In this document: piece by piece, positions 1-7,800 of the stretch
Layout of the letters: each line of letters opens with the position of its first letter
How positions within the stretch are numbered: the first letter of the stretch is position 1
Source of the DNA: DATNFP01 sp035606335
Lineage (GTDB): Bacteria > Bacteroidota > Bacteroidia > Chitinophagales > Chitinophagaceae
Assembly: GCA_035606335.1 (NCBI GenBank)
Contig: DATNFP010000063.1
Span: forward strand, 1-19,645
Length of the DNA stretch: 19,645 nt
Direction of reading: 5' to 3'
The notes under the pieces: model-generated
The model's input: the letters and a program-made list of their open reading frames with translations, nothing else
Databases searched by the model: none
Told to the model about the DNA's origin: nothing
Position numbers and translations under genes: made by a program

Positions 1-28
1 CTTTTTATTGTCCACTGGGTAAATACCT

Positions 29-42
29 CGCGGCTTGCCGCG
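29..42. other. Left-end hairpin of the IS, copy 1
   Basis: CGCGGC (29-34) and GCCGCG (37-42) are perfectly complementary around TT. It could also fold as a 5-bp stem with a 4-nt loop. By analogy with IS200/IS605 it would be a recognition structure for the Y1 transposase. Confidence 0.7.
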
Positions 43-108
43 TACGAAAAAAAGTAGAATATTTGGGCGATGAGCCCAAGTAAGTTATTGTCCACTGGGT
101 AAATACCT

Positions 109-122
109 CGCGGCTTGCCGCG
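109..122. other. Left-end hairpin of the IS, copy 2
   Basis: This palindrome (CGCGGC, TT, GCCGCG) is identical to the copy at 29-42 and sits 80 bp later. It is the one directly upstream of the intact transposase gene, so it is the likelier functional left end of a full element. In this family the upstream hairpin in mRNA can also restrict transposase translation; that role here is inferred. Confidence 0.7.
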
Positions 123-149
123 TACGAAAAAAAGTAGAATATTTGGGCG

Positions 150-608
150 ATGAGCCCAAGTAAGTTATTACACAAACGGCACAATGTATCTGTATTGCTG
201 TATCATATAGTATACTCAACAAAGTATAGACGCTCTGTACTTAGTCCTAAAGTAGTCCGTATATTGGTTAGGACATGTAAAAAAATAGAAGAGCGTTATG
301 AGATAGAGTTTATAGAGATAGGAACAGATAAGGATCACGTTCATTTTTTAATACAGTCAGTACCGATGTACAGTCCGACCAAGATTGTAAGGATGATAAA
401 GAGTATAACTGCACGTGAAATATTTAGAGAAGCACCTGGAGTTAAGCGAGCTTTATGGGGCGGAGAATTTTGGTCAGATGGGTATTATATAAGTACGGTT
501 GGTCAATATAGTACAGAAAAGGTAATAGGAGATTATGTGAGGAAACAAGGTAGTAATGAATACAGTAGAGAATATATATCAGAACAATTGAAACTCTTCA
601 AAGAATAA
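150..608 (+). CDS. tnpA: IS200/IS605-family transposase (TnpA-like, Y1 HUH enzyme)
   Basis: This 152-residue protein has the normal length for the family. It would cut and rejoin single-stranded transposon ends through a covalent 5'-phosphotyrosine link. The opening HNVSVLLYHIVYSTKYRR (11-28) is typical. The metal-binding HUH motif is HVH at 63-65, the family-typical WSDGYYISTVG follows at 108-118, and the likely catalytic tyrosine is Tyr129 in the late helix GDYVRKQ. All key residues are present, so the gene appears intact. The ATG at 150 lies inside the second copy of the 80-bp repeat; it gives the usual spacing to the conserved N-terminal block, and no good in-frame alternative is seen. 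The gene ends just before the right-end hairpin. Confidence 0.95.
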   Translation: MSPSKLLHKRHNVSVLLYHIVYSTKYRRSVLSPKVVRILVRTCKKIEERYEIEFIEIGTDKDHVHFLIQSVPMYSPTKIVRMIKSITAREIFREAPGVKRALWGGEFWSDGYYISTVGQYSTEKVIGDYVRKQGSNEYSREYISEQLKLFKE

Positions 609-612
609 AAAT

Positions 613-641
613 GCCCCGTCGGCTTGCCGCGGGGCTTTTTT
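613..641 (+). terminator. Right-end IS hairpin, also a rho-independent-type terminator
   Basis: GCCCCG (613-618), a bulged T (619) and CGGC (620-623) pair with GCCG (626-629) and CGGGGC (630-635) around TT, followed by six T. It lies 4 nt after the transposase stop. The shared CGGCTTGCCG core with the left hairpins marks it as the transposon right end. The GC-rich stem with a T-run should also stop transcription from the transposase, which matters for the kinase gene starting about 50 nt later. Confidence 0.8.
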
Positions 642-689
642 ACTTTTATAAAAATTATTGTAAGCCAGTACCTTATTTTCACTTTCAAT

Positions 690-3600
690 TTGAAGTTTTT
701 AAAGCTAAATATTGTCTTTCTTCTTATAAGCCATTTCTTACAGGCACAAACATCAGATTTTTATCATATAGATATATTTAATGGTTTGCCATCGAATCAT
801 GTTTATCAGGCAATCTCCGATAGATACGGGTATTTATGGTTTGCTACTTCTAAAGGAGTTGTAAGATATAATGGGTATGACTTTAAAACTTTTGATCTTT
901 CTAATGGAATGTCTAATGATGATGTATGGCATTTATTTGAGGACAAGAGTGGGAAAATATGGTTATCAACAATTTCAGAAAATGTTGGATACATCTATAA
1001 AGGAAAGTATATAAAATGTGTTTCAAACTCTTCACAAACTATCAGGCCTAAAGATGTCCAACAGATTAACAATACAATCATATTTTCTGATTATCAGCTG
1101 AATATGTATATAGTTAACAATGATACAGAGTCTTCTTATCTTCTTACATCAATTAATCAAGACTCTCCCTTTATAATTGATAATAAAGGGGAGATAGTGA
1201 TGATATATTATAATACCATTTGTAAAATATATTTAAATAAACTAAATATAATTAGAAAAACATTATTTAGATATGGAACCCTGGACTTTTTTAAAAAAAT
1301 CGCCTATCAGCGACTTTTATATTTCGGACACTATATTGCATTGAACTATACTTTTATATCTGAAAAAAATAAGGAAAATAATGTTGGAATTCTGGATTTA
1401 GAAAAGCACATCTTTTATTATTTAGATTCCAATATTTTTAAAAAGAACGATAATATCCATTATACGTATGTTTATAAAGACCACTTATACATAATAGGGA
1501 AAAATACATTTTACAAAGTAGATACTAATTTGAATTTAGTTCAAGCTTTTAATATAAGTTCAATTTCAAATGATTCTTCGCTAAATAGTTCAAATGTTTC
1601 TTATTTATTTGATAACAAATTCTGGGGAAACTGTTTGACAACTTTTGAAAAAGGAGTATATATTAATTATTTAAAGAAGAATTTTTTTCTCAAAAACAAA
1701 TTTGACCTAGCTGGTTACAAGTGCGTAGGTGAAGCTTCTGATAGTATTACATATTGGTGGAATGATAAGAATGAGAATCTGATAAAAATTACTAACTGTA
1801 ACATTAGCTCTGAAAAAAGAATTCCATTTTTATCGAAAATAAAAAGAGTTGTGCCTTATAATAAGGAACGCTCATTATTAATAGCTGATGAAAATCTGTT
1901 TTATTTTAATAATAATAGTAACGAGATAACAAGTTTTTTTAGGGATATAAATTTATATATTGATTCAAATTTTGACTATCCGAATCCAAGTGAAAAATTT
2001 TATAAAACTAACTATATAAGTGGCACAGATGCCATTGTAAAAACCCCAAACGATATATACATATTATTTACCGGGCAGGGGATATGTGATTTTATATTAA
2101 ATGGCTCTCGCTTATTTGTTAATCATCTTGATAGGGAACGATATAAAGAATTAATCTATGATTCCATTAATCATTTAATCTGGCTTTATGATAATGAAAA
2201 AATTTTACTGGTAACTGAAGATCATCGTAAGATTGCTATCCCTAAAGACGTAATTGATAATTACGGCATCAGGAAAATTGAATCAATATTTTTAGATAAA
2301 AATGGAAATGTTTTTATTAAAGACTATGACAAATTATTGATGTTTAATTACTTTAAATTTTCCGTTCAAAGGATATTCGGCAATTATAATTTAAAAAATG
2401 CTTCAATAGAATTATATAAGAATAAGGTAATTGTGGTTGGGAAGTTTGGTATCTTATTTAGCAAGATTGAAGGACCGGCTAAAGTATCGTACCCTATAGT
2501 ATACCCAAACATTAAAAATGCCAATTATAATTTTAGCTATGATTTTCAATGCACGGCGAACAAAATTTTATTGGTTACAGATTTAGGGACGTACAAAGTT
2601 AATATTCCCTCAGATAATGATTTTAATAACCATCAAATCGGGCTCAAAGATTATAAGCTCGTAATCTATTATAACGATACGTTGCGCAATGTCAAGTCCG
2701 GTGACTCTATTTCTATCTCGCAACAAAATGCAAAAATTCAGTTTGACGTTATTAATCCCACTGGAAATGGTAAGGTGAAATATATCTATAGCTTAAACCT
2801 TGATGATCTTAGCTGGCATGATTTAAATTCTAATGAAATTGATTTATCAGCATTCTCACCGGGAAAATCTTATACATTGTATGTTAAAGCCAGTGATGAC
2901 ACCTGGGAAAGTGATAAAATAAAAATTCATCTATTGATTATTCCTTACTGGTGGCAAACTAATTTCGGCAAAAGGCTTATTCTTATAACTGGCATTATCG
3001 TTATTATTATTTTAATTATAATAGTTTCTCTCATTACAAGAAATATAATAACAAAAAATAACGCTAAAAGAAATTCACGTCGTGAGATTGAGTTAAAATC
3101 AATATACTCACAAATAAACCCTCATTTTGTTTTTAATTCACTTAATACCACGCTATTTTTTATCAAAAAGAAAAAAATGGATGAGGCATACATACATATT
3201 TCTAAATTTTCACGTTTATTAAGAGCGTATATAAAGTCTTCCAGGAATAAATATGTAGCAATAGCAGAAGAAATAACAAATCTTAGAAATTATATAGAAT
3301 TACAACAGGCCAGATTTGAAAATAAATTTAACTTTGAAATTGTAGCTGATGAGAATGTAGCGTGGGATAGGATAGAGATTCCCGCTCTTTTATTGCAACC
3401 AATAGTTGAAAATGCCATTAACCATGGTTTATTTCATAAAGAAGATAAAGGGTATTTAAAAATTGAATTCAGGGTTGATTTTTCTAAAAATGAAGTGACG
3501 TGCATAGTAGATGATAATGGTATAGGTAGAAAGAAGTCAAAAATGATTACTTCGACTGATCTGGTAAAGGCTGAATCGTATGGAGACCATTTAATTAAAG

Positions 3601-3725
3601 ACCTGGTAGATATTTTTAATAAATACGAAAAGATAAATATTGATATTGAATACATAGATAAAAGAGAACCAATGACAGGAACGACTGTGATTGTAAAAAT
3701 TAAAAATCCTCTTTATGACAAATAA
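690..3725 (+). CDS. Membrane sensor histidine kinase, propeller/Y_Y_Y plus LytS-type kinase
   Basis: From a TTG at 690 the protein is 1011 residues and starts with a convincing signal peptide (LKFLKLNIVFLLISHFLQAQ, first residue read as Met). The outer part begins with Reg_prop-like repeats (GLPSNHVYQAISDRYGYLWF, then SNDDVWHLFEDKSGKIWLST) and ends with a Y_Y_Y-type Ig-like domain just before one membrane helix at about 763-784. The cytoplasmic part is a LytS/YehU-type kinase: H-box QINPHFVFNSLN with His812, N-box LQPIVENAINHG at about 902-913, and G-box DDNGIG at about 941-946. It overlaps the response regulator gene by 11 bp, a normal kinase-regulator pair. No in-frame ATG precedes 690, and an earlier TTG at 624 falls inside the transposon hairpin. 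The ligand is unknown. The protein is unusually rich in Asn, Ile, Lys and Tyr, reflecting a very AT-rich gene. The start is the weak point. Confidence 0.88.
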   Translation: MKFLKLNIVFLLISHFLQAQTSDFYHIDIFNGLPSNHVYQAISDRYGYLWFATSKGVVRYNGYDFKTFDLSNGMSNDDVWHLFEDKSGKIWLSTISENVGYIYKGKYIKCVSNSSQTIRPKDVQQINNTIIFSDYQLNMYIVNNDTESSYLLTSINQDSPFIIDNKGEIVMIYYNTICKIYLNKLNIIRKTLFRYGTLDFFKKIAYQRLLYFGHYIALNYTFISEKNKENNVGILDLEKHIFYYLDSNIFKKNDNIHYTYVYKDHLYIIGKNTFYKVDTNLNLVQAFNISSISNDSSLNSSNVSYLFDNKFWGNCLTTFEKGVYINYLKKNFFLKNKFDLAGYKCVGEASDSITYWWNDKNENLIKITNCNISSEKRIPFLSKIKRVVPYNKERSLLIADENLFYFNNNSNEITSFFRDINLYIDSNFDYPNPSEKFYKTNYISGTDAIVKTPNDIYILFTGQGICDFILNGSRLFVNHLDRERYKELIYDSINHLIWLYDNEKILLVTEDHRKIAIPKDVIDNYGIRKIESIFLDKNGNVFIKDYDKLLMFNYFKFSVQRIFGNYNLKNASIELYKNKVIVVGKFGILFSKIEGPAKVSYPIVYPNIKNANYNFSYDFQCTANKILLVTDLGTYKVNIPSDNDFNNHQIGLKDYKLVIYYNDTLRNVKSGDSISISQQNAKIQFDVINPTGNGKVKYIYSLNLDDLSWHDLNSNEIDLSAFSPGKSYTLYVKASDDTWESDKIKIHLLIIPYWWQTNFGKRLILITGIIVIIILIIIVSLITRNIITKNNAKRNSRREIELKSIYSQINPHFVFNSLNTTLFFIKKKKMDEAYIHISKFSRLLRAYIKSSRNKYVAIAEEITNLRNYIELQQARFENKFNFEIVADENVAWDRIEIPALLLQPIVENAINHGLFHKEDKGYLKIEFRVDFSKNEVTCIVDDNGIGRKKSKMITSTDLVKAESYGDHLIKDLVDIFNKYEKINIDIEYIDKREPMTGTTVIVKIKNPLYDK

Positions 3726-4467
3726 ATTTACTTGTATAATAGTGGATGATGAATATAAAGCGATAGAGTTATTAAAAGATAGCCTTAAATATTTATATCC
3801 AAACATAGAGATAACCGGAACGTATACAAACTGGGTTGCTGCATTAGAGGCTTTACGCAGTAACCATTGCGATATTTTTTTCACAGACATATCGATGCCG
3901 GGGAAAAATGGTATGGAGTTGTTGCGGCTTGTGCCTGAAATAGAAAGCGAAATTATTTTTATTACTGCCCATTCGGATTATGCATTGAATGCTTTTAAGT
4001 TTTCAGCAGCCGGATATATTTTAAAGCCAATTGATGATGCTGAATTAAGATTGGCGGTTGATAAAGCTATTGAGCGAATAAGATATAAAAAAATTGCTAC
4101 AAAGAGCTCTGCTTCGTCTTACCCAGTTAATCCTAAAATAGGCATACCAAATAATAAAGGCATTGATTACATAGACATAAATGAAATTATTTATTTCGAA
4201 ACTGTAAATAAGTATACTAAAGTAGTAACTAAAAGTTATGAGCTGCTTAGTTCTTATAATCTTGGAAGATTTAAAGAGCTAGTTGAAAGCAAGTTGTTTT
4301 ACCAGATCCATCGCTCCTACATCGTTAATTTGAATTGTGTGAAGCGATACGAATCTCCAGGTATTGTGGTAATGTCAAATAATAAAGAGATACCTGTTTC
4401 AAAAACAATAAAAGAAGATTTTCTTAAAATCTTTACAACTGTTACAAGACCCCTGGAGGAAGAATAG
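3715..4467 (+). CDS. LytTR-family response regulator
   Basis: This 250-residue protein is the cognate DNA-binding regulator of the upstream kinase; their genes overlap by 11 bp (ATG at 3715, kinase stop at 3723-3725). The receiver domain (about 5-120) has acidic residues Asp11 and Asp12, phosphoacceptor Asp58 in FFTDISMPGKNG, Thr84 in ITAHSD, and the Lys104-Pro105 pair. A LytTR domain follows at about 145-243, recognised from IDINEIIYFETVNKYTKV and QIHRSYIVNLNCVKRY. LytTR domains bind DNA through beta strands rather than a helix-turn-helix. The target genes cannot be read from the sequence. It ends only 9 bp from the convergent peptidase gene, with no room for a separate terminator. Confidence 0.95.
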   Translation: MTNKFTCIIVDDEYKAIELLKDSLKYLYPNIEITGTYTNWVAALEALRSNHCDIFFTDISMPGKNGMELLRLVPEIESEIIFITAHSDYALNAFKFSAAGYILKPIDDAELRLAVDKAIERIRYKKIATKSSASSYPVNPKIGIPNNKGIDYIDINEIIYFETVNKYTKVVTKSYELLSSYNLGRFKELVESKLFYQIHRSYIVNLNCVKRYESPGIVVMSNNKEIPVSKTIKEDFLKIFTTVTRPLEEE

Positions 4468-4476
4468 AGTATTGGT

Positions 4477-7461
4477 TCAATTGATCAAAAATTTCTCGGC
4501 TTTTGTTGGTGCCGGTAGCCAGTTTATGTTTTGCAATTGTAGTGTAAAGCTTATACTCCTTCCAAACTGATTGTTTTTAAAATTATTTTTTAGATAATTC
4601 TGAAAATCGTTGCTGATAATTACCGGGAGATATACTGAGACTATATCTTTTAGCAGATAGATCTCAACACCAGCATCGTACTGTATTTTTATGTTGCCCA
4701 TATTCTGAATATCCGGATTAGAATTGGGTAAGGCTGCAACATCGGCAAACAGGCGTATTGGTATATTGCCAAATGGCAGATCGGTTTTAAGATTGAGAGC
4801 AACGAGCCAGTCATCACTCCTTCCAATATTATTGTAAGTTGGTATTTTTAAACCACCTTCCTGCATTGATATCTGTTGTGCACCTAAACCATTTTGAGAA
4901 CTTCTGCCGATGTAAGTGCCGTCGTATAAATAATCATTGAGACCTGTAAAAGTACTGTTGAGATAATATCGTTGAGCAACTGTAGGGTCATTGTTAATTG
5001 GAAAAAACTTGCCGATATAACCTCGCATGTATAGTGCCTTATTCTTTTTAAAATAATCAATACGGATATTTGCTTCCAGATTTATTTTAGCAAAATCTGC
5101 ACCTAATTGTCCTTCCAGGCTATAACTGAAAGGATTGAATGTGCGGTTATTCTGATGCAGATATCTAAGTAAGCCATATACTTCTTGCTGTTGCTTTAAT
5201 GAAGGTTGGTTGAGACTGTCTACTCCGAAATCAAAATTATCTTCTGTTATAAAGTATCCTTTCAGTGCCAATGTTCTTGTTACAGTGCTTAGTGGATCAT
5301 GCTCATTAAAGACAAAATTTAGTGATGGAGCTACTTTTGTATATCGTGCGAATAACCAGTTTGGGCTGTTTTGATTTGTTTCATTATAGTGGAATGTTTT
5401 GCCATCGGCCTGTAAAAGTATATTCTTAAATAAGCCATGTGGATACCATATATAACCGACAGATCCTGCGCCAACAAATGAATTGTTATTTGTGCTGTAT
5501 AATGGCGCTAATGCGAAACGAAAACGATTTTCAGGTATTGTAAGATCATGGAATAAAAGACCAACCATAAAGCCGTCGTATTCATTATAACCAACTGATG
5601 GGGCAATGAATAATTTTTCTTTATTGCGTCTGTTCCAGCCTAAAAATGGAGCTATTTTTAAGCCAAAAGTGTGGAACAATCCATACCGTTTATATTCATT
5701 GTTTGCTGTTTTGCCGTCTGGTATCACACTGTCAATTTTTATCTTAGTCCATGAAGCATATGTTGGGGGTAATGTTATGGTAGTATCGTGTGTGAATGGT
5801 AAGGACCATACTTTGCCTAACAAGCTATCATTCTGATAAACATCTATCGCAACGGGAGCGATGATATTATTCTTGCTGCGTATTGTAATTGTTTCTCCAT
5901 CTTTTGTCGCATGGGAGACACTGTAATCAATTTTTTTATCGGTATTCAGAATACTGATAAAGAACTTGTCTAAAGGTTTGTCTGTATGTTTTTGCAGGAT
6001 TGCTTCCAAATCTTCCGGGTATGGATGCTTGAATCTCCAGGTTTGAAAATATTCCTGTATGGCTTTTTGAAAATTATCTTCTCCCATGTATTGTTCCAGC
6101 CATCGCAGCATCATTGCTGTTTTGTAATACACATCAAGACCATAGTTGGTCTTAGTGAAATTGGAGGACGTTTGGTTTATTGCCTGATCGTTATTAGTAG
6201 CTGCCGCTTCATAATAAAATTGTATTGCAATTTTATCTGTAAGCTTGCTCGATTTAGTGTCGTCGCCAAGCGTATCTAAGGTTTTCTCTTCATAAAATGT
6301 ATTGATGCCTTCGTCCATCCAGGCATAATCACGTTCATCTGTTCCCAATATTCCATAAAACCAATTGTGACCAGCTTCGTGTACAACAACTGACTCAAGA
6401 TCGGCGTATACAGATTTATCAATTATTGTCACTGTAGGATATTCCATACCGCCGCCCGCGTGCATATTGCCTTCTACGGCTTTAATAGTGGAGTATGGGT
6501 AAGACCCAATCCAGGTGCCATAATATTTTACTGTCTTTCTTAAATAGGAAGTACCATATATCCAATTGCTTTTGTGTTCAGGCAGAAATGCAACCCATGC
6601 CGTTATAAGTTGATTATTGCCGGAAGTATAAAACGTGTCTTTTCTTACAATCCATCTTTTATCTGCAAACCAAGCAAAGTCATGTACATTATCTTGGTGA
6701 TAATGAATGGTTTTTAATGTTCCGGAACTGGCAGGCCAGCTATGATTATATAATGTATCACTTGGTAGTTTTTGTTTTGATAAACTATCCAGCCATAGTA
6801 GCTCATTTGTGTCTGTACAATCCCCTGTTGCCATTACAATATAGTTTTTCGGTAGGGTTATACTGACGTCATAACTTCCGAAATTGCTGAAAAATTCTCC
6901 CTGGTCTTTGTAGGATATTGGATGCCATCCCTTCTTATCATATACTGCTGGTTTAGGAAACCATTGTGAGATATAATATGCTTGGTCGGTATGACCCAAC
7001 CGTGAAAATACTTTTGGTATTTTAACGCGAAATGGGGTTGCTATCTTTATTTGATGACCGGGTAGTAAGACATTTGGTAAATCAATGCGTGCTATATCGG
7101 GAATTTTATCTGTGTTATTATAATCTACGTTTTGGCCATCTATTGTGAATTGCAAGCTATCCATATAGCCCCGGTCTGAAGGCTTGGAATAATAAAATTC
7201 AGTTTGCCCATTTATATCCATCTGGGTAGCAAATTCTGTATAGTCATTTTTATAAGCATTTGGCCACAAGTGCATGTATATATACTTGAGGGTATCAGGT
7301 GAATTATTAATGTATGTCATCTCTTCATGAGCATAAAGAAAATTGTTTTCATCATCCAGCTTTACATCAATTTTTGTATCAACTTGTTGTTGCCAGTATG
7401 CTTGTGCATTGATTGAATAGGTACTTAATAAAGAAATAATAAACACTAATAAATATTTCAT
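4477..7461 (-). CDS. Secreted M1-family metallopeptidase with C-terminal barrel-like domain
   Basis: This 994-residue protein starts with a signal peptide (MKYLLVFIISLLSTYSINAQ, cut near residue 20). Residues about 25-520 form an M1 (gluzincin) aminopeptidase module. The exopeptidase-type loop is GGMEYP at 337-342. The zinc site is HEAGHNW with His361 and His365, and the third ligand is Glu384 in AWMDEGIN, at the spacing expected for HExxH-18-E. The C-terminal 400 residues or so consist of alternating hydrophobic/polar strands rich in aromatics and Asn (for example FALAPLYSTNNNSFVGAGSVGYIWYP). This suggests an outer-membrane beta-barrel carrying the peptidase on the periplasmic or surface side; the barrel is inference. 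All catalytic residues are present, so it should be active. It is convergent with the regulator gene and divergent from the 7801 gene. Confidence 0.9.
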   Translation of the reverse strand: MKYLLVFIISLLSTYSINAQAYWQQQVDTKIDVKLDDENNFLYAHEEMTYINNSPDTLKYIYMHLWPNAYKNDYTEFATQMDINGQTEFYYSKPSDRGYMDSLQFTIDGQNVDYNNTDKIPDIARIDLPNVLLPGHQIKIATPFRVKIPKVFSRLGHTDQAYYISQWFPKPAVYDKKGWHPISYKDQGEFFSNFGSYDVSITLPKNYIVMATGDCTDTNELLWLDSLSKQKLPSDTLYNHSWPASSGTLKTIHYHQDNVHDFAWFADKRWIVRKDTFYTSGNNQLITAWVAFLPEHKSNWIYGTSYLRKTVKYYGTWIGSYPYSTIKAVEGNMHAGGGMEYPTVTIIDKSVYADLESVVVHEAGHNWFYGILGTDERDYAWMDEGINTFYEEKTLDTLGDDTKSSKLTDKIAIQFYYEAAATNNDQAINQTSSNFTKTNYGLDVYYKTAMMLRWLEQYMGEDNFQKAIQEYFQTWRFKHPYPEDLEAILQKHTDKPLDKFFISILNTDKKIDYSVSHATKDGETITIRSKNNIIAPVAIDVYQNDSLLGKVWSLPFTHDTTITLPPTYASWTKIKIDSVIPDGKTANNEYKRYGLFHTFGLKIAPFLGWNRRNKEKLFIAPSVGYNEYDGFMVGLLFHDLTIPENRFRFALAPLYSTNNNSFVGAGSVGYIWYPHGLFKNILLQADGKTFHYNETNQNSPNWLFARYTKVAPSLNFVFNEHDPLSTVTRTLALKGYFITEDNFDFGVDSLNQPSLKQQQEVYGLLRYLHQNNRTFNPFSYSLEGQLGADFAKINLEANIRIDYFKKNKALYMRGYIGKFFPINNDPTVAQRYYLNSTFTGLNDYLYDGTYIGRSSQNGLGAQQISMQEGGLKIPTYNNIGRSDDWLVALNLKTDLPFGNIPIRLFADVAALPNSNPDIQNMGNIKIQYDAGVEIYLLKDIVSVYLPVIISNDFQNYLKNNFKNNQFGRSISFTLQLQNINWLPAPTKAEKFLIN

Positions 7462-7584
7462 GGTGCTAAAATAGGACTTGGTTTTTTAATGAATTCAATG
7501 TTTCTAAATTGTTCATTTTTAATTCATTCTGCGTGAATGCATATTGCCTCTTGCAATTCTAAACAGAAAATTAGTATGCCATGT

Positions 7585-7615
7585 TATTTTTCACGTGGGA
7601 ACTACGTGAAAAATA
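7585..7615. promoter_or_regulatory. Perfect 12-bp inverted repeat, candidate operator
   Basis: TATTTTTCACGT (7585-7596) and ACGTGAAAAATA (7604-7615) are exact reverse complements around a 7-nt spacer GGGAACT. It lies 27 bp upstream of the promoter match at 7642. That position and the symmetry fit a binding site for a dimeric regulator. A terminator role is less likely because no gene points into it from either side. Confidence 0.55.
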
Positions 7616-7641
7616 CCCCTTTTACTTTCACAGTATAATAT

Positions 7642-7649
7642 TATGTTTG
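7642..7649 (+). promoter_or_regulatory. Bacteroidota -7 promoter element (TATGTTTG)
   Basis: TATGTTTG matches TAnnTTTG exactly. No clear -33 TTTG is present at the right distance. It would drive the gene at 7801 with a leader of about 145 nt. Confidence 0.45.
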
Positions 7650-7800
7650 CAGCAACCCTCCTTCATCTCTAATTTTTTATACCTATTTAAGTATTTCTTT
7701 TTCCTCCTCTAAAATGTTAAGAAGCTACTGCTATCGGCTTGCGTGATAGTACGTTAAGCTCTTTGACGTCACTATAGAGCATACTTAAAAGTTTATTTCC

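Larger units (their letters stand above)
5..164. repeat. Exact 80-bp tandem duplication (5-84 and 85-164)
   Basis: The two 80-bp units are identical at every base. Each contains the left-end hairpin, the putative promoter and leader region of the transposase, its ATG and the first five codons. A further 5 bases (TTATT, 165-169) continue the pattern before it diverges. The four bases before copy 1 (CTTT) do not match the end of the unit (TAAG), so the array starts at 5 inside this window. The copy-1 ATG at 70 reads only ten codons before a TAA, so only the copy-2 ATG at 150 opens the full gene. Confidence 0.97.
5..660 (+). mobile_element. IS200/IS605-family insertion element (boundaries approximate)
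   Basis: The stretch holds a single Y1 transposase gene flanked by imperfect palindromes and no long terminal inverted repeats, which is the IS200/IS605 design. Left-end hairpins lie at 29-42 and 109-122, and the right-end hairpin at 613-635; all share the core CGGCTTGCCG. No accessory TnpB gene is present. The left end is duplicated, so there are two possible left borders, near 5-10 or 85-90. The right border is not visible directly. By analogy with related elements it should lie about 10-25 nt beyond the right hairpin, so 660 is only an estimate. The family moves as single-stranded DNA and makes no target duplication, so no direct repeats are expected at the borders. Confidence 0.8.
7462..7800. 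other. 339-bp divergent intergenic region
   Basis: It separates the peptidase gene (-) from the 805-residue protein gene (+). It holds a perfect 12-bp inverted repeat (7585-7615), a TAnnTTTG promoter match (7642-7649), a small hairpin TGCTATC/GATAGTA (7729-7751, one G-T pair) and an 8-bp palindrome TGACGTCA (7764-7771). If the promoter match is used, the + strand leader is about 145 nt. I see no coding potential. Confidence 0.7.

Noticed and set aside
70..102. ATG in repeat copy 1 as the transposase start
   Set aside because: It reaches a stop after ten codons; only the copy-2 ATG opens the full gene.
5..164. Tandem repeat as the start of a CRISPR array
   Set aside because: The 80-bp units are contiguous with no spacers, contain a transposon end and coding start, and there are only two.
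655..660. TTATTG after the right hairpin as proof of the right transposon border
   Set aside because: A 6-bp match in AT-rich DNA is weak, and the family's left and right cleavage sites usually differ; used only as a rough boundary.
624..689. Kinase start at the TTG at 624
   Set aside because: It lies inside the transposon right-end hairpin and would put about 22 extra residues before a normal signal peptide; the TTG at 690 fits better.
3591..3890. 99-codon - strand reading frame
   Set aside because: It overlaps the ends of the kinase and regulator genes in antisense and has no family features.
7734..7742. TCGGCTTGC shared with the transposon right-end hairpin (619-627)
   Set aside because: Only nine bases match, the flanks do not, and there is no second half of the hairpin, so it is probably chance rather than a relic end.
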